Assembly (NCBI GenBank): GCA_903907185.1
Contig: CAIVND010000025.1
Location: forward strand, 1 to 30,877
Length of the DNA: 30,877 nt
Origin: an uncultured Acidimicrobiaceae bacterium
GTDB taxonomy: Bacteria; Actinomycetota; Acidimicrobiia; Acidimicrobiales; Bog-793
Direction: 5' to 3'
A model generated the notes under the pieces. The model was not told the origin of the DNA, did no database searches, and saw only the letters and a program-made list of their open reading frames with translations. Of the stretch, positions 1 through 7,387 are shown one piece after another (position 1 is the stretch's first letter; every line of letters starts with the position of its first letter). The position numbers and the translations under genes are program-made.

Positions 1-548
1 AGCGAATCACCTCAACAAAGGGTCACTCGATTACCTCGATCCAGGCGGTCTATGTACCGGCGGACGACTACACCGACCCCGCGCCATTTACGACCTTCAC
101 CCACCTTGACGCGACCACCGAGCTGTCGCGCCAGATCGCGGCCCTTGGTATCTACCCAGCGGTCGACCCACTCGCCTCAACGAGCAACATCTTGGCCCCA
201 GAGGTCGTGGGAGATCGGCACTATGACTGTGCACAGCAGGTGAAGCTCATCTTGCAGCGAAACCGAGAGCTTCAAGACATTATTGCGATCTTGGGACTCG
301 ATGAACTCTCCGAGGAGGACCGCCTGACGGTCTCGCGTGCCCGGAAGATCCAGCGCTTCCTCTCCCAGCCGTTCTTTGTCGGTGAGGTATTTACTGGGCT
401 TCCCGGCGTCTACGTTCCGGTCGAAGAGACCATCCGTAGCTTTGAAGCGCTGATCGGTGGCGACCTCGATGAGATCCCTGAGCAGGCGTTCTTGAACGTC
501 GGTGGGGTTGACGAGGTTCGCGCCAAGGCGAAGACGCTCCAAGGTTAA
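1..548 (+). CDS. atpD: ATP synthase F1 subunit beta, C-terminal part (5' end outside window)
   Basis: This is the C-terminal ~180 residues of the catalytic beta subunit of F1Fo ATP synthase, which makes ATP from ADP and phosphate at the inner face of the membrane. The frame is open from base 3 to the TAA at 546-548. It carries the family stretch ITSTKGHSITSIQAVYVPAD, then DPAPFTTFTHLDATTELSR, which surround the nucleotide site. Downstream is the C-terminal helical domain with LGLDELSEEDRLTV and the KIQRFLSQPFFVGEVFTG block. The P-loop is beyond the left edge. Only 17 bases separate it from atpC, so the two are clearly co-transcribed as the end of the atp operon. Identification is secure; the start cannot be seen. 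Confidence 0.97.
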   Translation, partial: RITSTKGHSITSIQAVYVPADDYTDPAPFTTFTHLDATTELSRQIAALGIYPAVDPLASTSNILAPEVVGDRHYDCAQQVKLILQRNRELQDIIAILGLDELSEEDRLTVSRARKIQRFLSQPFFVGEVFTGLPGVYVPVEETIRSFEALIGGDLDEIPEQAFLNVGGVDEVRAKAKTLQG

Positions 549-565
549 GGGACGAGAGCGAAGTT

Positions 566-1081
566 ATGGCAACCCCATTTCAGGTTGAGATCGTCACACC
601 AGAGCGCGTCCTATTCTCCGGTCAGGTCGATGAGGTTTCGATGCGAACCGACGGCGGCGAGATTGCCTTCCTCGCCCGCCATGAGGACTATGTCGGAGCG
701 GTTGACATCACGGTTGCCAAGCTTTCGGTCGTTGCTGATGGTTCGGGTGCAGATAGCGAACCGACGACGGTGCTCGTTGCCCTCCATGGCGGATTTGTAC
801 ATGTTGACCAAGAGAAGGTCTCCATCCTGGTGTCGGTAGGCGAACTGGGTAGTGAGATCGATGTGGATCGCGCCCGGAGAGCACTTGCGGCAGCAGAGGA
901 GAGGTTCCTCACTGAGGGCCCAGCGACCAAGCCGACACAGCAAGATGTCGAGGGCGAGACGACAGCTCCCGAGCGCCTGTCGGGTGCGATGGTGGCACTC
1001 CTTGCTCCTGATTCGGCTGAGGCCGCAGTCGCGCGAGCCAAGGTTCGTCTTGAGGCTGCAGGGGCAGCATCAACGAACTGA
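566..1081 (+). CDS. atpC: ATP synthase F1 subunit epsilon, with long C-terminal linker
   Basis: Epsilon subunit of F1, part of the central stalk and an inhibitor of ATP hydrolysis. Residues 1-95 form the N-terminal beta-sandwich (FQVEIVTPERVLFSGQVDEV at the start, then GGFVHVDQEKVSILV). Residues 97-116 (IDVDRARRALAAAEERF) and about 150-165 (AEAAVARAKVRLEAA) are the two C-terminal helices. At 171 residues it is longer than the usual ~130-140. The excess is a Pro/Thr/Glu-rich linker at about 117-149 between the two helices, plus a small insertion near 58-67. The usual LLxxHAPL-type loop reads FLARHEDYVGAV. It follows atpD by 17 bases, and the next gene starts one base after its stop. The family call rests on operon position and N-terminal fold motifs. 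Confidence 0.93.
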   Translation: MATPFQVEIVTPERVLFSGQVDEVSMRTDGGEIAFLARHEDYVGAVDITVAKLSVVADGSGADSEPTTVLVALHGGFVHVDQEKVSILVSVGELGSEIDVDRARRALAAAEERFLTEGPATKPTQQDVEGETTAPERLSGAMVALLAPDSAEAAVARAKVRLEAAGAASTN

Positions 1082-1082
1082 G

Positions 1083-2039
1083 GTGACGCTCCGGCAACGG
1101 CTGTTGGTCTCCTACCTCCTGCGTGACCAGGCGGCCTTTGAGGTCAATGGACTCCGCCGAGCACTTGGGTCATCCGAGCTTGAGCGGATTGCTCCCCACA
1201 TCACCGTCTTACCCCCGCAGAACCTTGCCCATGAGGATCTTTCAGCCGCATGGAACGAGGTGACACGGGTCGCGACTCACACGGCCCCGATGGACCTTGA
1301 GCTTGGGGGGCCCAGCAGCTTTCCTCCCGATCATCACGTGCTCTACCTGCAGATTCGAGAGGGTATCGGTGACCTTGTTGACTTTCGGGATCGGTGCAAC
1401 GTTGGCGCACTTGCTACTGCTGAGCGCCGGCCTTTTGTCCCCCACGTCACGATCCGTAGTCACCTCGACAACGAGCGGGTTCGCCAGGCAACGGAGCTCT
1501 TTGCCGGGTTTGTTCTCCCTCTTTCGCTCGACCGGCTCACGCTCTTGCGGATGGATGAACAGTCTTCCGTTCGGCACTGGATTCCCATCGATGAGGTGGT
1601 ACTTGGAAGTGCCGTTACGGTCGGCCGAGGTGGCGAAGAGGTTCAGATAACGCGCGCAACGATGGTGAGCACTGATGACGAACTCCTCCTCAACGACGTT
1701 GTCGTCCTCCCACTCGAGCAGTATCATCGGGCAGATTTCGTTCTTCGAGCCACCGTTGGTGACGCTCTCGTCGGTCTGTGCATTGGACGCAGACAGGGCG
1801 GTCACCTCGAGTTGAGCCAGCTTGTCGTTGCCGAATCACACCGACGACGCGGCATCGCCCGGCAGCTTCTTGCCTACCTTGAGCGGATGGCGACCGAGAT
1901 CGGCGTGAGCGAGATCTTCATCGATCTGACCGTCGGTGAGACCGAGTTCTTTGAGCGACACGGATTTGTGCTCTCGATGCTCTGGTCGCATCATCGTGAG
2001 ATCGTCCGAGCGACGCGGGTGCTTTCGCGAAAGCGTTAG
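1083..2039 (+). CDS. 2H phosphoesterase (LigT-like) fused to GNAT N-acetyltransferase
   Basis: A 318-residue two-domain protein. Residues 1-170 look like a 2H phosphoesterase of the LigT/2'-5' RNA ligase superfamily, with the two catalytic H-x-T motifs HITVLPP (H39, T41) and HVTIRS (H121, T123). These enzymes open cyclic nucleotide or 2'-5' phosphodiester bonds. Residues 185-318 look like a GNAT acetyltransferase: the beta-strand LSQLVVAE is followed by the acetyl-CoA loop SHRRRGIARQLL (about 252-263), and FFERHGFV near the end is a typical GNAT tail. The GTG at 1083 was chosen because the frame then starts one base after the atpC stop; the frame stays open upstream but only through atpC. No good ribosome site is visible, so coupling to atpC is likely. 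The substrate of either domain is unknown. It converges with glpX and overlaps its stop by 4 bases. Confidence 0.85.
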   Translation: MTLRQRLLVSYLLRDQAAFEVNGLRRALGSSELERIAPHITVLPPQNLAHEDLSAAWNEVTRVATHTAPMDLELGGPSSFPPDHHVLYLQIREGIGDLVDFRDRCNVGALATAERRPFVPHVTIRSHLDNERVRQATELFAGFVLPLSLDRLTLLRMDEQSSVRHWIPIDEVVLGSAVTVGRGGEEVQITRATMVSTDDELLLNDVVVLPLEQYHRADFVLRATVGDALVGLCIGRRQGGHLELSQLVVAESHRRRGIARQLLAYLERMATEIGVSEIFIDLTVGETEFFERHGFVLSMLWSHHREIVRATRVLSRKR

Positions 2040-3007
2040 TAGTGCAAACCGAACTTGTGGTAGGTGTCGACGAACCGCACGGTGCCGGTCGCTGACCGGG
2101 TCACCATCGACTGGGTGCGGATGCCGGTCGTCAGATGACGGACACCCCGCAGCAGCTCACCCTCGGTGATGCCGGTTGCTGCAAAGAAGCTGTGTTCGCC
2201 CCCGCAGAGATCTGAGGTGCTCAAGATCCTGTTGAGGTCATAGCCCAACGCCAGCGCTTGATCTCGCTCGCTCTCGTCACGGGCGTAGAGCCTGCCCTGG
2301 ATCTCGCCACCGAGTCCAGCGAGTGCTGCCGCAGCGATAACGCCCTCTGGCGTGCCACCAATGCCGAAGAGGATGTCGGGCTCCGATTCGGGCCAAGCGG
2401 TGGCGATGGCACCGGCCACATCGCCATCACCGATCAGATGTACCCGTGCTCCGGCCCCACGGATCTCATCGATGATTCCCTCATGACGGGGACGATCAAG
2501 GACGATCGCGGTGATCTTGTCCACTGAGGTCCCCTTGGCCTTCGCGACGGCGAGCAGGTTCTCGGTGATCGACAGCTCAAGGGAGACCCGTCCCTTGGCA
2601 ACGGGACCGACGGCCAACTTGTCCATGTACACACACGGACCTGGGTTGAACATCGCACCGCTCTCGGCGACCGCGATGACCGCAACCGCGCCACCGCGGC
2701 CAAGGGAGGTCAACGTGGTCCCATCGATGGGATCAACGGCGATGTCCACGTGAGGAGGACTGCCATTGCCAACCCGCTCGCCGTTAAAGAGCATGGGGGC
2801 CTCATCTTTTTCACCCTCGCCGATGATGACAACGCCATCCATCGGCACCGTTGCAATGAACTCACGCATGGCGTCGACAGCAGCTTTATCGGCGGCCATC
2901 TTGTCACCCCGTCCAACCCAGTCGCTTGCAGCGATCGCTGCAGCTTCGGTAACGCGGACGAGCTCAAGGGCGAGGTTTCTGTCTGGGGCTACGTGTTCAT
3001 TTGCCAT
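2036..3007 (-). CDS. glpX: Class II fructose-1,6-bisphosphatase (GlpX type)
   Basis: Hydrolyses fructose-1,6-bisphosphate to fructose-6-phosphate in gluconeogenesis, in the cytoplasm. The 323-residue length is typical of GlpX. The metal- and phosphate-binding signatures are present: GEGEKDEAPML at 63-73 and DPIDGTT at 92-98, with GIGGTPEGVIAAAALAGLGG further on. Actinobacteria usually rely on GlpX as their main FBPase, and I see no class I enzyme here. The ATG has no Shine-Dalgarno but lies exactly six bases after a TACGAT box, so the mRNA is probably leaderless. The gene is divergent from murA across 92 bases. Its TAA overlaps the TAG of the opposing gene within the four bases TTAG at 2036-2039, leaving no room for a terminator between them. 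Confidence 0.96.
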   Translation of the reverse strand: MANEHVAPDRNLALELVRVTEAAAIAASDWVGRGDKMAADKAAVDAMREFIATVPMDGVVIIGEGEKDEAPMLFNGERVGNGSPPHVDIAVDPIDGTTLTSLGRGGAVAVIAVAESGAMFNPGPCVYMDKLAVGPVAKGRVSLELSITENLLAVAKAKGTSVDKITAIVLDRPRHEGIIDEIRGAGARVHLIGDGDVAGAIATAWPESEPDILFGIGGTPEGVIAAAALAGLGGEIQGRLYARDESERDQALALGYDLNRILSTSDLCGGEHSFFAATGITEGELLRGVRHLTTGIRTQSMVTRSATGTVRFVDTYHKFGLHY

Positions 3008-3013
3008 TACTGA

Positions 3014-3019
3014 ATCGTA
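3014..3019 (-). promoter_or_regulatory. Putative -10 box of glpX (leaderless start)
   Basis: On the minus strand TACGAT is followed by six bases and then the glpX ATG. Transcription would therefore start on the A of the start codon. No convincing -35 element is seen. The box is inferred from spacing and from the same arrangement at other genes in this window. Confidence 0.6.
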
Positions 3020-3087
3020 GTTGGAAGATTTGCATTTTTGTTCGGTAGTGGAACAGAACCGTTACCCGCGTGATGGGGGCGAACTAC

Positions 3088-3093
3088 TAGGGT
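3088..3093 (+). promoter_or_regulatory. Putative -10 box of murA (leaderless start)
   Basis: TAGGGT is followed by six bases (CGGGTA) and the murA ATG, placing the expected transcription start on the first base of the codon. No Shine-Dalgarno precedes the ATG. The 92-base gap to glpX thus seems to hold two divergent leaderless promoters. The -35 region is weak. Confidence 0.6.
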
Positions 3094-3099
3094 CGGGTA

Positions 3100-4353
3100 A
3101 TGGAGCGTTTTGTCGTACAACCAGCCTCTCCACTTTCGGGCACAGTCGCAGTTCAGGGAGCAAAAAACTCTGCACTCAAACTGATGGCAGCGGCGCTACT
3201 CACTACGGGGACAACACGTCTCTACCGTGTCCCGGACATCACCGACGTCACGATCATGAGCGAGGTTCTCACCGCCATCGGGGCGACTGTGGCGCGCGAG
3301 GAAGATGGTGCGCTTGCGATCACGACTCCAGAGACGCTGATACCGATAGCGCCCTATGAGCTGGTAGAGAAGATGCGGGCCTCGGTCGTCGTCTTTGGGC
3401 CCCTACTTGCCCGGCACGGGTTTGCGAGAGTCTCGCTGCCGGGAGGTGATGACTTTGGTCACCGACCGATCGATATTCATCTTCGGGCCTTTGGCGAACT
3501 AGGAGCAACGTTTATCACCGAACACGGCTACGTCGAGGGTCGCTGTGAGCGGCTCGTTGGCAAGGAGCTGGTCTTTGATTTCCCGAGCCATACGGCGACC
3601 GACAACGTCTTGATGGCGGCGGTGTTGGCGAAGGGGACCACCGTGATTGAAAATGCTGCGCGAGAGCCAGAGGTGCAAGATCTCGCAGCGCTATTGACCT
3701 CGATGGGTGCAAAGATCTCCGGAGCGGGCACCTCTCGGATCGAGATTGAGGGTGTTGACGCGTTGATGCCCGTGAGCCACGTAACCATTCCTGATCGAGT
3801 CGAGGCTGCGACCTACCTCGGAGCGGTGGGCATCGCCGGCGGTTCGATCGTTCTTAACGGTGCGTGTGCCAGTGACATGGACATGTTGTTAGAGAAGCTC
3901 GTCGCAATGGGGATGGAGATCGAACGGGAACACGATTCCATCACTGCGTCAGCGAGCTCGCGCCTGCGATCGGTGGACATTTCGACTCTGCCCTATCCCG
4001 GCGTTGCAACCGACTACAAACCACTGCTCGTCACGATGTTGAGCGTCGCCTCCGGCGTCGCCATCGCCAGCGAGAATGTCTTTGCCGGTCGATTTGGCTA
4101 CATCGACGAACTTCGACGGATGGGCGCGGATATCACCGTTGAGGGTCATCATGCGATCGTGCGTGGAAAGCTACGGCTCTCTGGAGCACAGGTTCGCGCG
4201 CGAGACATTCGCGCAGGGGCGGCGTTGGTTCTCGCTGGTCTTGTCGCTGACGGGACAACAACGATCAGCGGAGTCGAGCACATCGATCGAGGTTATGAAC
4301 GTTTTACCGAGAAGCTCCGAGGTATCGGTGTTGACATTGTGCGAGAGGTTTAG
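3100..4353 (+). CDS. murA: UDP-N-acetylglucosamine 1-carboxyvinyltransferase, Asp117 variant
   Basis: Catalyses the first committed step of peptidoglycan synthesis, transferring enolpyruvate from PEP to UDP-GlcNAc in the cytoplasm. The protein has 417 residues, close to E. coli MurA (419). K22-N23 (QGAKNSALK), R122 and the catalytic D305 (PYPGVATDYKP) are all in place. The active-site loop reads LPGGDDFGHRP, with Asp at 117 where E. coli has Cys115. This is the Cys-to-Asp exchange known from mycobacteria and chlamydia, and it makes the enzyme insensitive to fosfomycin. The start is set by the -10 box six bases upstream. An 8-base gap separates it from the following membrane-protein gene. Closeness of murA to the atp operon is common in actinobacteria. 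Confidence 0.97.
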   Translation: MERFVVQPASPLSGTVAVQGAKNSALKLMAAALLTTGTTRLYRVPDITDVTIMSEVLTAIGATVAREEDGALAITTPETLIPIAPYELVEKMRASVVVFGPLLARHGFARVSLPGGDDFGHRPIDIHLRAFGELGATFITEHGYVEGRCERLVGKELVFDFPSHTATDNVLMAAVLAKGTTVIENAAREPEVQDLAALLTSMGAKISGAGTSRIEIEGVDALMPVSHVTIPDRVEAATYLGAVGIAGGSIVLNGACASDMDMLLEKLVAMGMEIEREHDSITASASSRLRSVDISTLPYPGVATDYKPLLVTMLSVASGVAIASENVFAGRFGYIDELRRMGADITVEGHHAIVRGKLRLSGAQVRARDIRAGAALVLAGLVADGTTTISGVEHIDRGYERFTEKLRGIGVDIVREV

Positions 4354-4361
4354 GTCGCTCG

Positions 4362-4823
4362 ATGCTCTCGAACCCCTGGTATGCATCGTTGGTCGTTGTA
4401 CATGTGCTCGTCGCCGTGATCAGTTTTGGGGCACTCGGTATGTCCGGCGCCTACGCCAATCTGGTGGTGCGTACACCAGATCCCTATAGCTCAGCGACGC
4501 TGCTCCGTTACTTTCGACCGAGTTCCAACCTCGCCGAGCGGTTGATCTTCCTCACGCCGGTCTTTGGTGGCCTTGCGCTGATCTTTTCCGGCGACAGCTC
4601 TCGCGCCTATCCCTACATTGGACTAGCGATCTGGGTTGGCGCTATGGGAGTGGCCACCGCTTCGTTATGGCCAAGTGAAAAGGAGATCCAACTCCAGCTG
4701 GTGAGCGAGTCACGCGACGCCGAGGTGTTGATCGACGCGGCCAAGCGCTGCGAGCGGGCAGCGTTGGTGACAACCGTGCTCTTTGTCGGCGCACTCGTCG
4801 TGATGATCGCTCAACCAGGCTAG
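4362..4823 (+). CDS. Small multi-pass membrane protein of unknown function
   Basis: A 153-residue protein with about four hydrophobic segments, near residues 8-30, 62-76, 85-103 and 132-150. A charged stretch (KEIQLQLVSESRDAEVLIDAAKRCE) lies between the last two. The first helix contains a His (VVVHVLVAVISFGALGM), which recalls small DUF2269-like or heme-linked membrane proteins, but I cannot assign a family with confidence. It begins 8 bases after the murA stop and is probably co-transcribed. The weak GAGAGG at 4343 is rather far from the ATG. It ends 119 bases before the next gene. Confidence 0.72.
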   Translation: MLSNPWYASLVVVHVLVAVISFGALGMSGAYANLVVRTPDPYSSATLLRYFRPSSNLAERLIFLTPVFGGLALIFSGDSSRAYPYIGLAIWVGAMGVATASLWPSEKEIQLQLVSESRDAEVLIDAAKRCERAALVTTVLFVGALVVMIAQPG

Positions 4824-4930
4824 GGAAATGGCTCGAGCCCAGCTAGTAGAACCCAGCTGGGGGAGCTTGCTTGGTCGGTGCTAGCGAGCTTCTCGCCTCG
4901 CTCAACCGCCAGTCGAACACCTTCATCTTG

Positions 4931-4936
4931 TAGTTT
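4931..4936 (+). promoter_or_regulatory. Putative -10 box of the 4943 gene (leaderless start)
   Basis: TAGTTT is followed by six bases (GTAGCA) and ATG at 4943. No Shine-Dalgarno is present. This is the same TAnnnT-N6-ATG arrangement as at murA and glpX. Confidence 0.55.
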
Positions 4937-4942
4937 GTAGCA

Positions 4943-6181
4943 ATGCCTGAACATCGCCGACGGAGAGGTCGTGCCCGTCGGCCGGTGGCCTCGGTTCGCT
5001 CCCAACCCTCTCGAGCTCGCGCGATGAGTAGATCACAGCGGCCCATCGCTGCCTCACGTCCCAAGCGTCGACTCACGATGGCACAGCGTCGTGCTCGGAC
5101 CTTCCGTGGGCTGGCTGCACTGCTACTGATTGTCGTCATTGCGGTGGTTACCCAGGTCGTCACCTCAGGTTCGAAGCCAAGTCCGACTGCACCGGCCGTA
5201 GTCCGCTACAGCGTTGGCGTTGCGAGTTGCACCTTCGTCGATACCACCCGATCGACGCCGAACTACGTCACCTCGACCTCGAAGCTCGATCGAGTTCTCG
5301 TTACCGAGATCAGGTACCCAACGCTCTCCCCACGGCCGGGATCAAAAGAGACCCAAGGTGCCCATCCTGCAGTTGGCCATGGACCGTTCCCCTTGATTGT
5401 CTTTGGTCACGGTTACCGACTCACGCCGGATACCTACGCAAAGCTGTTGGATCGTTGGGTAGCGGCTGGGTTCATCGTCGCGGCGCCAAAGTTCCCCGAT
5501 ACCAATCAACAGGCGGTTACCCAAGTCGGAACAGCAGATGAGTTCCTCCCAGAGGCGGACGACATCAATCAGCCCGGTGACATGGCCTTTTTGACAAAGT
5601 CGATGATTGGGGCCGATCGACCCTCATCGACCCTCTGCCCGGTTGCGCACCACCTTGTTGCGACCAACAAGATCGCACTTGCTGGACAGTCTGATGGAGC
5701 AACGACTGCGGTGGCGCTCGGATTCGACCCAAAGTATGGCGTGAAGGGTGTCCACTACCGTGCTGTTGTTGATCTGTCTGGCGAGCTCTTTGGGGCTGGG
5801 TCGCAGACTCCCGACACGTTGGTGGTCCCGGCAAACAACCCGGCGCTCTTTGTTGCTCAGAGCGCAACAGACACCTGTAATCCTCCACAGTTCTCAACGG
5901 CGATCTACAACGGGGTAAAGACCACGAAGAAGTGGTTCTTAAAGATCAACGATGCTCATCACCTTCCCCCCTATATCGGTACGTCGGTTTCGGCGTTCAA
6001 TATCGTGGCATCGACGACGTCGAAGTTCTTAGCGAATGCCTTTGGTACAAAGCTGGTGGGCAAGAGCCTGATGAAGCTCGGTAATGCACACCCAGGCGTC
6101 GCCACATTGACGACTGGTCAGAAGGCACCAGCGATCGCTCCGCTGACACAGGCACCAGGTAGCTGCTATCTGACAAGCTAG
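4943..6181 (+). CDS. Membrane-anchored alpha/beta hydrolase with basic N-terminal tail
   Basis: A 412-residue protein. Residues 1-55 are extremely Arg-rich, and 56-74 (GLAALLLIVVIAVVTQVVT) form one membrane segment, giving a type II anchor with the catalytic domain outside. The domain has the alpha/beta hydrolase order: oxyanion stretch LIVFGHGYRLTPDTY near 151-165, nucleophile elbow GQSDGA with S250, acid candidate in SATDTCNP, and His in INDAHHLPP. The fold resembles secreted lipase, PET-hydrolase-like or dienelactone-hydrolase-like enzymes; the substrate is unknown. The start at 4943 is supported by the TAGTTT box. ATG codons at residues 28 and 46 are alternatives that keep the membrane segment. 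The cysteine desulfurase gene follows after 4 bases. Confidence 0.8.
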   Translation: MPEHRRRRGRARRPVASVRSQPSRARAMSRSQRPIAASRPKRRLTMAQRRARTFRGLAALLLIVVIAVVTQVVTSGSKPSPTAPAVVRYSVGVASCTFVDTTRSTPNYVTSTSKLDRVLVTEIRYPTLSPRPGSKETQGAHPAVGHGPFPLIVFGHGYRLTPDTYAKLLDRWVAAGFIVAAPKFPDTNQQAVTQVGTADEFLPEADDINQPGDMAFLTKSMIGADRPSSTLCPVAHHLVATNKIALAGQSDGATTAVALGFDPKYGVKGVHYRAVVDLSGELFGAGSQTPDTLVVPANNPALFVAQSATDTCNPPQFSTAIYNGVKTTKKWFLKINDAHHLPPYIGTSVSAFNIVASTTSKFLANAFGTKLVGKSLMKLGNAHPGVATLTTGQKAPAIAPLTQAPGSCYLTS

Positions 6182-6185
6182 GGAG

Positions 6186-7346
6186 ATGACCAGCGTAGAG
6201 AGTGCACATGGTGCCTATCTCGACCACGGCGCCTCGACACCCATCCTGCCTGAGGTCTTTGAGGCAATGCTGGTGCACCTGCGTGATCACTATGCGAATC
6301 CCTCCGGTGTCCATCATGCAGGTCGAGGCGAGCGGCGCGCTATCGACGATGCACGGGACATCCTTGGTGATGTTCTTGGCTGTTCAGCGGGGGAGATCGT
6401 CTTCACCTCTGGCGGTACTGAGGCCGACAATCTCGCGATCTTTGGGGTAGCGCAAGGTCTTGCGCCCGGGGCGGTGATCGTCAGCGCGATCGAACACCAT
6501 GGAGTTCTTCGGCCCGCCGAGGCGCTTGGTGCACGCATCGCTCCGGTCAATGGACAGGCAGTCATCGACCTTCGACAACTTGAGCTGATGCTGGACTCCT
6601 CGGTTGGCCTTGTCTCGATGATGGCCGTCAACAACGAGGTGGGAACCGTCCAGCCGATCGGTGAGGTTGTGTCGCTCGTTCGCTCTCATGCACCTGATGC
6701 TCTGGTGCACTGCGATGCCGTGCAGGCGTTGCAGTGGTATGACCTCGCAACTCTCTTACGTGAAGTGGACCTTCTCACCATCAGCGCGCACAAGATCGGG
6801 GGACCAAAGGGAGTTGGGGCGTTAGTTGTACGTGACCGAGCGCGGTCGAGAATTCATCCACTCCTGCTCGGTGGATCCCAGGAGCGCGATCTGCGCGCTG
6901 GCACAGAAAACGTCGCGGGAATTGTTGGTCTTGCGGTTGCTGCACAGCTCACGAAAGATCGTCAGCTGCTCAACACTGAACGTATCCGCGCCATCCGGGA
7001 TCGTTTCGTCGACCAGGTACTGCGGTCGGTGCCGAGCGCTCGCGAGACCGTGGCGCGTGAACTTCGCCACGTTGGAAACGCACACCTCACTTTTCCTGGC
7101 ACCGTCAACGAGGAGTTCCTCATGCTGCTTGATCAGCACGGTGTCGCTGCATCTGCGGGATCATCGTGTGCAAGCGGGGCGCTCGAGCCGAGCCATGTGC
7201 TCCTCGCGATGGGGCTAACGCCAGACGAGGCCCGCTCGTGTATCCGGTTTACTCTTGGCGCCTCCTCAACCAGCCACGAGATCGACCATGCCATCACCGG
7301 CGTTATCGCAGCACACCGTCAGCTCATGGGAGACGTCGTCGAGTAA
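6186..7346 (+). CDS. Cysteine desulfurase (NifS/IscS family)
   Basis: PLP enzyme that removes sulfur from cysteine as an enzyme-bound persulfide. The 386-residue length is typical. YLDHGASTPI near the N-terminus, SGGTEADN at 75-82, the PLP lysine K203 in SAHKIGGPKG, and the persulfide cysteine C328 in SAGSSCASGALEPSH are all present. The long C328 loop and SSCASG pattern suit the IscS-like group. It sits 41 bases upstream of mnmA, which needs a sulfur donor, so it probably supplies sulfur for tRNA 2-thiouridine and perhaps Fe-S clusters. GGGAG just before the ATG is too close to be an ideal ribosome site. Whether this is the general IscS or a dedicated MnmA partner cannot be told from the sequence. 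Confidence 0.93.
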   Translation: MTSVESAHGAYLDHGASTPILPEVFEAMLVHLRDHYANPSGVHHAGRGERRAIDDARDILGDVLGCSAGEIVFTSGGTEADNLAIFGVAQGLAPGAVIVSAIEHHGVLRPAEALGARIAPVNGQAVIDLRQLELMLDSSVGLVSMMAVNNEVGTVQPIGEVVSLVRSHAPDALVHCDAVQALQWYDLATLLREVDLLTISAHKIGGPKGVGALVVRDRARSRIHPLLLGGSQERDLRAGTENVAGIVGLAVAAQLTKDRQLLNTERIRAIRDRFVDQVLRSVPSARETVARELRHVGNAHLTFPGTVNEEFLMLLDQHGVAASAGSSCASGALEPSHVLLAMGLTPDEARSCIRFTLGASSTSHEIDHAITGVIAAHRQLMGDVVE

Positions 7347-7387
7347 GGGTGAACGAGAGATCGTGATATTGCTGCGAGAATGAGAAG

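Noticed and set aside
852..1082. Extension of the phosphoesterase-GNAT frame back to 852
   Set aside because: This part lies entirely inside atpC in another frame and resembles no family; the GTG at 1083 begins the recognisable domain.
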